A stretch of 64,000 nt of DNA from an uncultured Parolsenella sp. (GTDB lineage: Bacteria > Actinomycetota > Coriobacteriia > Coriobacteriales > Atopobiaceae). The stretch spans positions 17,317 to 81,316 of the forward strand of contig NZ_CAKUIH010000009.1 in NCBI RefSeq assembly GCF_934660935.1, written 5' to 3'. A model generated the notes under the pieces. It searched no databases. It saw only the letters and a program-made list of their open reading frames with translations, and was not told the DNA's origin. Of the stretch, positions 1-8,072 are shown in pieces; position 1 is the first letter of the stretch; every line of letters starts with the position of its first letter. The position numbers and the translations under genes were made by a program.

Positions 1-309
1 GTTGATGAGGCCGAACTCGATGTTGTCCCTCACCGTCATCGTGGGATAGAGGGCATAGTTCTGGAACACCATCGCAATGTCACGGTCCGAGGGTCCCACC
101 TCGTTTACCCTCTCCCCGTCAATGAGCAAATCACCCGAGGTCACGTCCTCGAGTCCCGCAATCATGCGCAGGGTCGTCGACTTTCCGCATCCCGACGGGC
201 CAACCAGCACGGTGAAGCTCCCGTCAGGGATCGTGAGCGAAAGATCGGGAATCACCGGAGGCTTTCCGTCGTACGACTTCGATACGTGACGCAATTCAAT
301 ACTCGACAC
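1..309 (-). CDS. Sugar ABC transporter ATP-binding subunit (MalK/UgpC/MsmK type), partial
   Basis: Cytoplasmic ATPase that powers a carbohydrate ABC importer. Only the first 103 residues lie in the window; the remainder runs off the left edge. The translation starts with GTG at 309 ([15 protein letters not shown]), preceded by a GAAAGGAAAGG-like ribosome site. Visible motifs are the Walker A sequence GPSGCGKST and the Q-loop region [10 protein letters not shown], which is very characteristic of the MalK/UgpC subfamily. The signature and Walker B motifs and the regulatory C-terminal domain are outside the window, so the substrate cannot be assigned. No permease or binding-protein gene is visible beside it, so it may be a shared ATPase serving several sugar importers. 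Confidence 0.93.
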   Translation of the reverse strand, partial: MSSIELRHVSKSYDGKPPVIPDLSLTIPDGSFTVLVGPSGCGKSTTLRMIAGLEDVTSGDLLIDGERVNEVGPSDRDIAMVFQNYALYPTMTVRDNIEFGLIN

Positions 310-557
310 GCGGGCCTTTCCTTTCTCTCTCATTCATCTGGGCACAAGAGAGATTGTCCCGGCATTCCGTCATGGCGAGACTTCGGTTCTGTCAGAGCTC
401 GGACAGCGTATGAAGGCGTTCGGGCATCTTTTTGTCAGGAATGAAAGGATCCGGTAAAGGCGGGAATGGAGGTCCCAATGGAGGCTGGAATGGAGAGCCC
501 CGATGAAGGCGGTGCGGCGCAAAGGGTGCGCACGACAAAACGCCACCGCAAGACTCT

Positions 558-597
558 GTTTGAAACGTCCTCTGGCGGTTTGAGACGTCCTCTGACG
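558..597. repeat. 20-bp tandem duplication
   Basis: GTTTGAAACGTCCTCTGGCG at 558-577 is followed directly by GTTTGAGACGTCCTCTGACG at 578-597. There are two base changes. It lies in gene-free DNA and its function is unknown. Confidence 0.8.
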
Positions 598-648
598 GTG
601 CGCAGGCGCGTTCAGAAGGCTCTCTAGAGCCAAGACCAGAGGCACCAT

Positions 649-799
649 GCAACAAAAATGAGATTCTGCGGCTGAATAATGATGGTTATCCTCATTCGGA
701 TTTCGGCCAACTGGGGTTTTATTTGCTAGCTGCAAACTCTCATATTGTTTTTAGAGCCTCGAAGCCCCAATTTGAGCCGCAGAATCTCGAATTCGTTGC
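649..799. repeat. Long palindromic element D (diverged member of the hairpin family)
   Basis: The left arm 649-673 and right arm 775-799 are inverted copies (21 of 25 positions). They include a perfect 14-bp core GAGATTCTGCGGCT at 660-673 paired with 775-788. The centre contains CTGGGGTTTT at 711-720, the same string found at the centre of the three elements near 37.7-41 kb. There is no terminator-like T run, and it stands away from any gene end. It lacks the inner RAGTAG stem of the other copies, so membership in the family is less sure. Confidence 0.7.
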
Positions 800-1017
800 A
801 CGCAAAGCGGAGCGAAGGGACAAAAGGGGCTTCCATGGCAGGTCCAGAGCCTCCCAGAGCACAGCCAGACATGGCAAGAAGGCGCAAGATCGCGACGGCG
901 CAGGAACGCATGGCGCGACGACACTAGACGCGGCAACGCGGGAACTCATGGCGTGACGACACGACAGCGCGATAATCGACGCCACGGCGGCGTGAAAAAC
1001 GGCACGCGAATGCAAAA

Positions 1018-1047
1018 GACCTCCCCGGCGCGGATGCCGGAGAGGTC
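1018..1047 (-). terminator. Rho-independent terminator of metG
   Basis: Inverted repeat GACCTCCCCGGC / GCCGGAGAGGTC (one mismatch, 6-nt loop), followed on the minus strand by TTTTGC. It lies 55 bp beyond the metG stop codon. Confidence 0.8.
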
Positions 1048-1102
1048 TGTGATTCGCGAAGCTAGCTCGAGCGCGACGCCCGCGAACAGGCGCGGGGAGC
1101 CG

Positions 1103-3130
1103 CTACTTCTTGTACTGGCTCTCGTGCTTGCGGAAGAAGTCGAAGCGCGGGGGGAGCTCGAGGATAGCGTGCTCGGAGGCATCCTCGCCAAGCTCGGCGG
1201 CGAGCTCACGCGGCGTGGCGAGAGCGTGCTCCCAGCTGAAGAAGTCCTTCTCCGAGAAGCCCATGTACTCGGCGACGAGCTCGCAACCAGCAGGCACGGC
1301 GGGGTGCATCAGCAGGGCCGTCGTGCGAAGGGCGGCGAAGGCATCCGCGAGGGCGGCCACGTAAGCGTCCGCGTCATCGCCGGCGGCCTTGCTCGTCGCA
1401 TCCCAACGCTTGTTGGCCGCGCGAGTGAACTCCTCCACCGCGGCAAGCGCGCCGTGGAAGTCCATCCCGTGGACCGTGCGCTCGAACGCGAGCGTCGCCT
1501 CGCGGCACTCCTCGATGACCTCGGCGCTCGCCTCCACCGCCGGCAGCTTGCAGCCACAGGCCTTCGCGGCGCCGTAGAAGCAGCTACGCGCCAGGCGGTT
1601 GAAGATGTTCGTGAGGAACGCGCTCTCCTTGAGGGCGGGGTCGACGACGCGGGAGTCGTCACACACGAGGACTTCCTCGCCGGTCTTCTTGTCCTTGTAG
1701 GAGACGCTCGTGTCATAGACCTTGGGCGAGAAGCTCACGGCCTTGGCGTCGAGTGCGAGCGACAGCCAGTGAGCACGCAGCTGCTCGGCGGTGTAGTGGT
1801 CGAGAAGCTCCGCGGCCATCGGCGGCTTGATCGCGCCCGAGCTCGAGGCCTTCTTGTTCATGAACAGGATGTGGTAGTTGGCCACCGGCGTGGTCTGCTT
1901 GAGGCCCCAGCCCATCGCCTCCCACATCGCGGGCTGCGCCACGCAGTAGAAGTAGATGTTGTCCTGGCCAATGAACTGGAAGACGCGGGAGTCATCCGCG
2001 CACCACCAGTCGTGCCAGTCGCGGCTCGAGTAACGGCCATCCGCGCTCTCGGCAAGTGCGGTCTGGACGAAGCTGATCGGCGCCCACAGGCTCTCGGGCC
2101 AGCACCAGACGGTGAGGCCGCTCACACCGTCGATCTCCGGGGCGGCGACGCCCCAGTCGATGTTACCGGTGATGCGGAACGGCAGCAGGCACTTGCCCGT
2201 GCGGAAGCGCACGTGCGCGCCCTCGAGCACCTCGCGCGCCTTGTCGCGCGCCTCCCAATCGGCAAACTCAACGGAGAAGCTGGCCTGGTTGCCCTGCGCC
2301 TCGTGCACGGTGTGGACCGGAAGGTCGCCCGCGACGGCGGCGAAGTCCTCGCGCAGCTCGTTCTTGATATAGATGACAGGCGCGACGAGGCTCTCGCGCA
2401 CGGTCTTGGTCACGATGTCGCGAACCTGCGGGTCAGCGTCCCACTCGTCCATGAGGGTCTCGAGGGCCTCGGAGAACGCGGGCAGGTCGAAGTACCAGTT
2501 GTCGCACGGACGAAGCTCGGGCTTGGTGCCCGTGAGCTGGGAGACCGGATTGATGAGCTCCTCCGGGTCGAACTGGTGCCCCAGGTCGCACTCGTCCGCA
2601 TAGGCCTTCTCGGACTTGCAGCCGCGGACCGGGCAACGGCCCTTGACCTGGCGGCCGTTCAGGAAGGTCTTCGCCTCGGTGTCATAGAACTGCAGCGTGG
2701 AGCGCTTCTTGAGGGCACCAACCTCGTACAGGCGACGAATCCACGCGTCAGAGAGCGCGGCGTGGAAGGGCTTTGCCGGCTCGAGGCCGCTGCCAGCGAA
2801 GATGTCGAGCGAGATACCGTAGGCGTCGAGCGCGGCCTTCTGGTTGTCGTGGTGACCACGGACGTAGTCGGTGATGGTACCGGAGAACTCGCCGGCCTCC
2901 GTGAGCTTGCGGTAGCCCTCCATGATCGGCGAGCCATAGCAGTCCGTGCCGGAGACGAACAGCACGTTCTCGGCACCGATGCGGTCACGCAGGAAGCGGG
3001 CGAAGAAATCCGCCGGCACGAAGACGCCACCGATGTGGCCAAAGTGCAGGTCCTTGTTGCCATACGGCATACCGGCCGTGACGACGGCGCGCGCCGGGAA
3101 AATGGGGCGATTCGTGTTCTCGGAAGCCAT
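1103..3130 (-). CDS. metG: Methionyl-tRNA synthetase-like class I tRNA ligase, divergent
   Basis: 675 aa. It attaches methionine to tRNA in the cytoplasm. The class I HIGH motif reads HFGH (residues 29-32), followed by GTDCYGSPI where MetRS usually has a DxHGTP-like string. The zinc knuckle region (C166, C171, C181, H185) is followed by PEELINPVS, strongly MetRS-like. WGVAAPE (about 326-332) and FIGQDNIYF (about 386-394) also match. Two features are odd. The KMSKS loop reads KASSS (427-431), losing the second lysine. About 60 extra residues (roughly 250-312) sit between the zinc/connective region and the WGV motif. There is no C-terminal EMAP-type tRNA-binding domain. Start ATG at 3130. It lies downstream of the Pho operon, separated by a hairpin, and ends at a clear terminator. 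It is probably the housekeeping enzyme, but it could be an atypical paralogue. Confidence 0.85.
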   Translation of the reverse strand: MASENTNRPIFPARAVVTAGMPYGNKDLHFGHIGGVFVPADFFARFLRDRIGAENVLFVSGTDCYGSPIMEGYRKLTEAGEFSGTITDYVRGHHDNQKAALDAYGISLDIFAGSGLEPAKPFHAALSDAWIRRLYEVGALKKRSTLQFYDTEAKTFLNGRQVKGRCPVRGCKSEKAYADECDLGHQFDPEELINPVSQLTGTKPELRPCDNWYFDLPAFSEALETLMDEWDADPQVRDIVTKTVRESLVAPVIYIKNELREDFAAVAGDLPVHTVHEAQGNQASFSVEFADWEARDKAREVLEGAHVRFRTGKCLLPFRITGNIDWGVAAPEIDGVSGLTVWCWPESLWAPISFVQTALAESADGRYSSRDWHDWWCADDSRVFQFIGQDNIYFYCVAQPAMWEAMGWGLKQTTPVANYHILFMNKKASSSGAIKPPMAAELLDHYTAEQLRAHWLSLALDAKAVSFSPKVYDTSVSYKDKKTGEEVLVCDDSRVVDPALKESAFLTNIFNRLARSCFYGAAKACGCKLPAVEASAEVIEECREATLAFERTVHGMDFHGALAAVEEFTRAANKRWDATSKAAGDDADAYVAALADAFAALRTTALLMHPAVPAGCELVAEYMGFSEKDFFSWEHALATPRELAAELGEDASEHAILELPPRFDFFRKHESQYKK

Positions 3131-3258
3131 GGGTGCCCTTCTCGATAGTCAGTCAACCTGCTGATTATCGCACTTTTGCACGCCCGGGAATGGCGGGAGC
3201 GGGGCCGGACGGCCGAGAGGCGCCGGGCGGGAACGGGGCCGAGAGGCCGAGAAAGACC

Positions 3259-3288
3259 GGGGCGGCGCCCCCGGAGAGGCACCGCCCC
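3259..3288 (-). terminator. Probable terminator after the pst-pho operon
   Basis: GGGGCGG (3259-3265) pairs with CCGCCCC (3282-3288). On the minus strand the hairpin is followed by GGTCTTTCTC, a weak T stretch. It lies between the kinase stop and the metG start. Confidence 0.55.
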
Positions 3289-3323
3289 GAATCGAGCGTC
3301 CGAGAATGGCAAGCTGCCGGCGA

Positions 3324-4919
3324 CTAGCCGAGTGCCTCCACGAGCGAGGACTCTGGGAAGGTGACGGTCACGGTGGTGCCGACGCCCTCCTTCGACTCGA
3401 GCGTGAGCTTGGCGCCGTGATAGGCCGCGGCGTGCTTCACGATAGCGAGGCCCAGGCCCGTGCCGCCGCGCTCGCGCGACCGGCTCGCGTCGACGCGATA
3501 GAAGCGCTCGAAGACCTTGGCCTGCGCCGCCTCGGGGATACCCAGGCCGGTATCGGCCACGACGAGGCGCGGGCATCCGTCAACGACGTCGATGTGGGCG
3601 TCGACCGTGCCGCCGGCGTGGTTGTAACGGACCGCGTTGTCGCACAGGTTGTAGACGAGCTCGTCGAGAAGCGATGGAATGCCGCGCACGACGACGGGGT
3701 CTCCGCTGCAAGTGAGTCTCACGCCGGCGGCATCGGCCACGGGCGCGAGACGGTGGCCGACCTCGCGAAGCGCATGGGCGATATCGACGGGCTCGGCCTT
3801 GCCAAGCAGCGAGGTGTCACCGGCGCGCTCGGACTCATCGAGCTTGGAGAGGGTGAGGATGTCGTTCACGAGGTCCGTCATGTGGTGTGCCTCGTCCACG
3901 ATGCGGCCGGCGAACTCCGGCACGTCCTCGGGCTTCGCGATGCCGTCACGAATGAGCTCCGCCGCACCAGAGATGGTGGAGAGCGGCGTCTTGAGCTCGT
4001 GCGTCACGTTCGAGGTGAACTCGCGGCGCATGAGGTCCGCGCCACGGAGCTCCCCCATCTGCTCGTCAATGCGCTCGACCAGGGGCTCGAGCTCCACGTA
4101 GGAGCCCTCCGGGTCAGGATTCGAGGGATCGATGTCGAGGATGGGTTCCACGAGGCGGTCGACGATCAAGCGCGACACGGCCCAGCACACGAGCACCACG
4201 GCGGTGACGACGGCAACGGCAAGCAGTACGTCATGCCCGAGCGCCGCCCTGATGCCATCGCGGGCGACGGCGAGGCGCAGCACGTTGCCGTTGTCGAGGC
4301 GAACGGCGCGATAGATCTCGACCCTGCCAGACGTGGCAGAATCACGCTCCGCAGAGCCTTTTCCCGTCTCGAGCGCCCCGGCGATCTCGGGGCGGTCGGC
4401 GTGGTTGGGCATGCTGTCGACGCTGTTCTGGTTGTCATAGAGCACGGTGCCGTCGGGGCTGACGACGGTCACGCGCGCCTCGCCGAGGTCGAGGTTGGTG
4501 AGGTGGATGATGTCAGACTGCGTGCCGCGCATGCTCGTCTTGACGAGGGCGCACTCGGTCTCGAGCATGCGGCCGGCGTCGCGCACGCCGCTCTTTTGGT
4601 AGACGAGTGAGGCGATGACGAGAACCGCAACCGCCGCGATGGCGGACACGGCGGCGAGCGAGACGAAGATGCGGCGCGCAAGGGACTTGCGCCCGCAGCA
4701 CAGGAGCGCACGGACCCTCCGCGGGGTGGCGCCGCCGTCGACATCCGCATCCGCGGCAGGCACGGCATCCGCGACGGGCACGGTGAGCGCGTCCCTATCC
4801 GCGCCACCCTCGCCCGAAGGCGTCACAGCCCCGGTGGCGCCGCCGTCATCGACGGCATCAGCCACCTGCTCAGGAAGTTCGTCCTGACCCATCATGCCGT
4901 TGGTCGCGTCCTCCGCCAT
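3324..4919 (-). CDS. phoR: Phosphate-regulon sensor histidine kinase (PhoR-like)
   Basis: 531 aa membrane sensor that autophosphorylates and then phosphorylates the adjacent response regulator. A long acidic, alanine-rich cytoplasmic N-terminus (about 1-80) precedes TM1 (about 84-107). An extracytoplasmic region of about 120 aa follows, then TM2 (about 228-250) and a HAMP-like linker. The H box is HELKTPL with His307. N box (DNAVRYN), G1 (DTGLGIP), F box (FERFYRVD) and G2 (GTGLGLAIVK) are all present. There is no PAS domain, unlike Bacillus PhoR. It starts 4 bp after the regulator stop and is the last gene of the pst-phoU block, so phosphate is the expected signal. The 80-residue acidic leader is unusual for the family. 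Confidence 0.9.
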   Translation of the reverse strand: MAEDATNGMMGQDELPEQVADAVDDGGATGAVTPSGEGGADRDALTVPVADAVPAADADVDGGATPRRVRALLCCGRKSLARRIFVSLAAVSAIAAVAVLVIASLVYQKSGVRDAGRMLETECALVKTSMRGTQSDIIHLTNLDLGEARVTVVSPDGTVLYDNQNSVDSMPNHADRPEIAGALETGKGSAERDSATSGRVEIYRAVRLDNGNVLRLAVARDGIRAALGHDVLLAVAVVTAVVLVCWAVSRLIVDRLVEPILDIDPSNPDPEGSYVELEPLVERIDEQMGELRGADLMRREFTSNVTHELKTPLSTISGAAELIRDGIAKPEDVPEFAGRIVDEAHHMTDLVNDILTLSKLDESERAGDTSLLGKAEPVDIAHALREVGHRLAPVADAAGVRLTCSGDPVVVRGIPSLLDELVYNLCDNAVRYNHAGGTVDAHIDVVDGCPRLVVADTGLGIPEAAQAKVFERFYRVDASRSRERGGTGLGLAIVKHAAAYHGAKLTLESKEGVGTTVTVTFPESSLVEALG

Positions 4920-4923
4920 GGCA

Positions 4924-5637
4924 CTAGCCCCTTAATCGGTATCCAACCCCACGCACTGTCTCGATGAGTTCGGCGTGATCGCCGAGCTTCTGGCGCAGCG
5001 TCTGGACGTGGACGTCGACCGTGCGGCTACCGCCGTCGAAGTCCCAACCCCACACGCGCTGCAGAAGCGTCTCGCGGTTGAACACCACACCGGGAGACCT
5101 CATGAGGAACGATAGCAAATCGAATTCCCTGACGGTGAGATTAAGGGGCTTTCCTTCGAGGGAGACCTCGTGCCTGGAGGGAGAAAGGGACAAAGGTCCC
5201 AGATTCATGACGTCGGAGACGGCGGCCGAGGCGACGGCGCGCGACGGGGCGCGACGCAGCAGGGCGCGCACACGGCTCACCATCTCCATCATGCCGAAGG
5301 GTTTTGCGAGGTAGTCGTCCGCTCCGCCGTCGAGGGCGGTCACGGTGTCAAGCTCCGAGTCGCGAGCCGTGAGCATCATGACCGGCACCTGGGAGAGGCC
5401 GGGCGTCTGGCGGATTCGCTTTAGGATGGTGAGGCCGTCCGTATCGGGCAGCATGATGTCGAGAAGCACCGCGTCAGGGGTGCGCTCGGCGCAGGCGCGT
5501 CTGAACGCCGCGTCATCGGGAAGGCCCTTGGCTTCGATGCCAGCCTGCGACAGCGCGTAGACCGTCAGCTCGCGGATGTTCTTCTCGTCCTCGACGTAGT
5601 AGATCAACTGGTCGCTCTCCATCCGATCCGCCATCAC
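4924..5637 (-). CDS. phoP: OmpR/PhoB-family response regulator of the phosphate regulon
   Basis: 237 aa. An N-terminal receiver has E16/D17, the phospho-acceptor Asp60 (in LLDIMLPD) and Lys112 (LAKPFG). A C-terminal winged helix follows, ending in the typical RTVDVHVQTLRQKLG and VRGVGYRLRG. It binds direct-repeat DNA boxes when phosphorylated and probably activates the pst operon. The gene lies 6 bp after phoU and 4 bp before the kinase gene, so the pair is co-transcribed with the transporter. Start ATG at 5637 with GGGGAG upstream; a second ATG follows directly. Its likely targets are the CTTAC repeats at 11066-11123. Confidence 0.93.
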   Translation of the reverse strand: MMADRMESDQLIYYVEDEKNIRELTVYALSQAGIEAKGLPDDAAFRRACAERTPDAVLLDIMLPDTDGLTILKRIRQTPGLSQVPVMMLTARDSELDTVTALDGGADDYLAKPFGMMEMVSRVRALLRRAPSRAVASAAVSDVMNLGPLSLSPSRHEVSLEGKPLNLTVREFDLLSFLMRSPGVVFNRETLLQRVWGWDFDGGSRTVDVHVQTLRQKLGDHAELIETVRGVGYRLRG

Positions 5638-5643
5638 TTTGGA

Positions 5644-6333
5644 CTACTCCCCGTCCGTGTTGGCGGCGGAGTGGTCCCCACCGGTAAGGATACGCTCTCC
5701 GGTGGCGCGGAACACCGCCCAATCGGCGATGCGCTGCGCCTGGTCACCGATTCGCTCGAAGTACTTGGCGGCCATGAGCAGCTCCGGGAGGCTGCCGGGC
5801 GACGGCTGGCCCTGCCTGATGAGCTCGACGACGACCGCCTCGGCAGCGGCGTACATCTTGTCGAGGACGTCGTCGCTGGCGATGACCTTCTGCGCGAGCT
5901 CGACGTTCTTGGTGAGGAACGCCTCGATGCTGTCGTCGACCATCTTCGCCGCGTGCTCGCTCATGTGAGCGAAGGAGTCGGACAGGCGGGTCGTGACGTC
6001 GGCGGGCATCTCGGAGAAGACGAAGGCGACGTCGCGCGTCATGGAGTCGATCTGCGCGAGGTCGGAGACCAGGCGGAACGACGCGGACACAAAGCGCAGG
6101 TCCTCGCCGATGAGCGGCTGCTGCATGAGCATGATGTCGAGGCAGAGGCTCTCGATCTCTTGGCGGAGGCGATCGGCGGGCTTCCTCCCCTCGAGGACGC
6201 CCGTCTCGGCGCCACGGTCACCGGAGGCGGCGAGGCCCGCAGCGTGGACGTCCGTCGCGGACTTCTCGGCGAAACGCGCGAGCAGGCCCTCCATATCGCT
6301 CAACTGCCTTGTGAACTCGATCCGGGTAGCCAT
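5644..6333 (-). CDS. phoU: Phosphate transport accessory regulator PhoU
   Basis: 229 aa all-helical protein. It links the Pst transporter to the histidine kinase and restrains signalling when phosphate is plentiful. PhoU family hallmarks include the repeated three-helix arrangement and the C-terminal AKYFERIGDQAQRIADWAVFRATGE stretch, which holds the metal-binding E-R-I-G-D motif. The start is ATG at 6333, preceded by AGGGAGG at good spacing, although an open frame extends further upstream. The start lies next to the pstB stop (6335). Linker residues of about 25 aa (around 27-50) look low-complexity. Confidence 0.92.
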   Translation of the reverse strand: MATRIEFTRQLSDMEGLLARFAEKSATDVHAAGLAASGDRGAETGVLEGRKPADRLRQEIESLCLDIMLMQQPLIGEDLRFVSASFRLVSDLAQIDSMTRDVAFVFSEMPADVTTRLSDSFAHMSEHAAKMVDDSIEAFLTKNVELAQKVIASDDVLDKMYAAAEAVVVELIRQGQPSPGSLPELLMAAKYFERIGDQAQRIADWAVFRATGERILTGGDHSAANTDGE

Positions 6334-6334
6334 A

Positions 6335-7141
6335 TCAGCTGAACCTCCCTGAGAGATATTCCTGGGTGCGCTGCTCGCGCGGGTTGGCGAACAGCTCCTT
6401 GGTGGGACCGGCCTCGATGAGCTCACCGAGGTAGAAGAACGCGGTCTTGTCGGCAACGCGGGTCGCCTGCTGCATGTTGTGGGTGACGACCACGACGGTG
6501 TGCTCGCGCGAGAGCTGCTGCATGAGCTCCTCGACCACGAGGGTCGAGATGGGATCGAGGGCGCTCGTCGGCTCGTCCATGAGCAGGACGTCCGGGCTCG
6601 TCGCCAGGGCGCGCGCGATGCAGAGACGCTGCTGCTGGCCACCGGAGAGGCCGAGCCCGCTCTGGTCGAGCTTGTCTCTGACCTCGTCCCAGAGGGCAGC
6701 CTCGGTGAGCGTGCGCTCGAGGACCTCGTCCGCCTGGGCGCGAGTGAGGCGCGTCATGCGGTTGAGGCCGTAGAGGACGTTGTCACGGATGCTCATCGGG
6801 AACGGGTTGGGGTGCTGGAAGACCATGCCCACGTGGACGCGCAGCGCGTTGGCATCCATCGCGAAGACGTCCTCGGCCGCGAACTCGATCGCGCCCTCGT
6901 GGCGCACGGTCTCGACGAAGTCGCACATGCGATTGAACGTGCGGAGCAGCGTCGACTTTCCGCAGCCAGAGGGGCCGATGAAGGCGGTGCAGCGGCGCTC
7001 GGGGATGTCGAGCGTGATGTGCTTCAAGGCCTGGAAGTCCCCATACCAGAGATTGAAGTCGCGTACGTCGATGGCGGACGGGGTGTCCGTGATAGAACGG
7101 TGGTACGACTGGGTGAACTCCTTCTCCATCAGATCATCCAA
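6335..7141 (-). CDS. pstB: Phosphate ABC transporter ATP-binding protein (second PstB)
   Basis: 268 aa cytoplasmic ATPase of the Pst phosphate importer. Walker [10 protein letters not shown], signature LSGGQQQRLCIARAL, Walker B LLMDEPTSALDP and the H-loop THNMQQATR are all visible. The start overlaps the end of the upstream PstB gene by 8 bp, and the stop abuts phoU. It is one of two adjacent PstB paralogues; Bacillus subtilis also has two. Length is normal for PstB. Confidence 0.95.
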   Translation of the reverse strand: MDDLMEKEFTQSYHRSITDTPSAIDVRDFNLWYGDFQALKHITLDIPERRCTAFIGPSGCGKSTLLRTFNRMCDFVETVRHEGAIEFAAEDVFAMDANALRVHVGMVFQHPNPFPMSIRDNVLYGLNRMTRLTRAQADEVLERTLTEAALWDEVRDKLDQSGLGLSGGQQQRLCIARALATSPDVLLMDEPTSALDPISTLVVEELMQQLSREHTVVVVTHNMQQATRVADKTAFFYLGELIEAGPTKELFANPREQRTQEYLSGRFS

Positions 7142-8072
7142 ACCTTCCGCTGAGGTAGTCTGCGAGGCGCTCGTCGTGCGGATCCATGAAGATGCGCTTC
7201 GTGGGACCGTCCTCGACCATGTCGCCCATATAGAAGAAAGCCGTGCGGTCGCTCACGCGCGTGGCCTGCTCCATGTTGTGCGTCACGATGGCGACGCAGA
7301 TGCCCGAGTCAGCGATCGAGCGAATCGTCTCCTCCACCGTGAAGGTGGAGATAGGGTCGAGCGCCGAGCAGGGCTCGTCGAACAGCACGACGTCCGGGTT
7401 CATCGCGAGGGTGCGCGCGATGCAGAGGCGCTGCTGCTGGCCGCCGGAGAGGCTCAGGCCGCTCTGGTCGAGCTTGTCTCTGACCTCGTCCCAGAGGGCC
7501 GCCTGGCGAAGCGAACGTTCGACGAGCTCGTCGCCATCCTCGCGGCTGGCGACGCGGCCGTGGCGGCGCGGCGCGAACAGGATGTTCTCGCGGATGGACT
7601 TGCGGAACGGCGTCGGCTGCTGGAACACCATGCCGATGCTCGTACGCAGCTCGAAGAGGTTCTCCTCACGCGTGTTGATGTTGCGGCCGTGGTAGAGGAT
7701 CTCTCCGCCCACGTCGCACTTGGGAATCTCGCGGTTCATGAGGTTGAGGCAGCGCAGGAAGGTCGACTTGCCGCATCCGGAGGGGCCAATAAGCGCCGTC
7801 ACCTGGCCGGCGTCAAAGCCGAGCGTGGTGGGGTGCAGGGCCTCCTTGACGTGGTCGTAGCGCACGGTGACGCCGCGAGCGCGGAGGAGCGCGGTGGGGG
7901 CAGCAGGCGCGGACGCGGCGGGGGCGGCAGTGGAGGCTGCGGGCGCAGGTGCGGCGGGACTGGCAGCGGTGGGGGTCACGGAGGCGCGGCCCTCGGCAGC
8001 GTCGGGCGCGACGGGCGCGGCGGCGGCCTCGCGCTGGGCCTCGTCGAGGCCCTCGGTCATGGTCTGGCTCAT
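7134..8072 (-). CDS. pstB: Phosphate ABC transporter ATP-binding protein (first PstB, with Ala/Pro-rich leader)
   Basis: 312 aa ATPase of the phosphate importer. The catalytic domain is typical: [36 protein letters not shown] and THNMEQATR. It differs from its neighbour by an N-terminal extension of about 60 residues made mostly of Ala, Pro, Thr and Ser, which reads like a disordered linker and makes the protein about 45 aa longer than usual. It overlaps pstA by 4 bp upstream and the second pstB by 8 bp downstream, so translation is probably coupled. Confidence 0.95.
   Translation of the reverse strand: MSQTMTEGLDEAQREAAAAPVAPDAAEGRASVTPTAASPAAPAPAASTAAPAASAPAAPTALLRARGVTVRYDHVKEALHPTTLGFDAGQVTALIGPSGCGKSTFLRCLNLMNREIPKCDVGGEILYHGRNINTREENLFELRTSIGMVFQQPTPFRKSIRENILFAPRRHGRVASREDGDELVERSLRQAALWDEVRDKLDQSGLSLSGGQQQRLCIARTLAMNPDVVLFDEPCSALDPISTFTVEETIRSIADSGICVAIVTHNMEQATRVSDRTAFFYMGDMVEDGPTKRIFMDPHDERLADYLSGRFG

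Larger units (their letters stand above)
310..1102. other. Gene-free stretch between the ABC ATPase and metG
   Basis: No convincing gene is seen. The short open frames here have no recognisable product and no good ribosome sites. The stretch holds a 20-bp tandem duplication (558-577 and 578-597, three differences), a diverged long palindrome (649-799), a repeated segment with period 39 around 900-961, and the metG terminator (1018-1047). Confidence 0.7.

Noticed and set aside
370..735. Minus-strand open frames in the leading intergenic region
   Set aside because: No ribosome site, no domain, and they run into the palindrome and tandem duplication.
953..3148. A plus-strand open frame of 731 codons over metG
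   Set aside because: Antisense shadow of the high-GC metG frame; its product is a compositionally biased Arg/Val/Glu-rich sequence with no domain.
3131..3323. T-box leader before metG
   Set aside because: The short upstream region shows no specifier loop or antiterminator core sequence.
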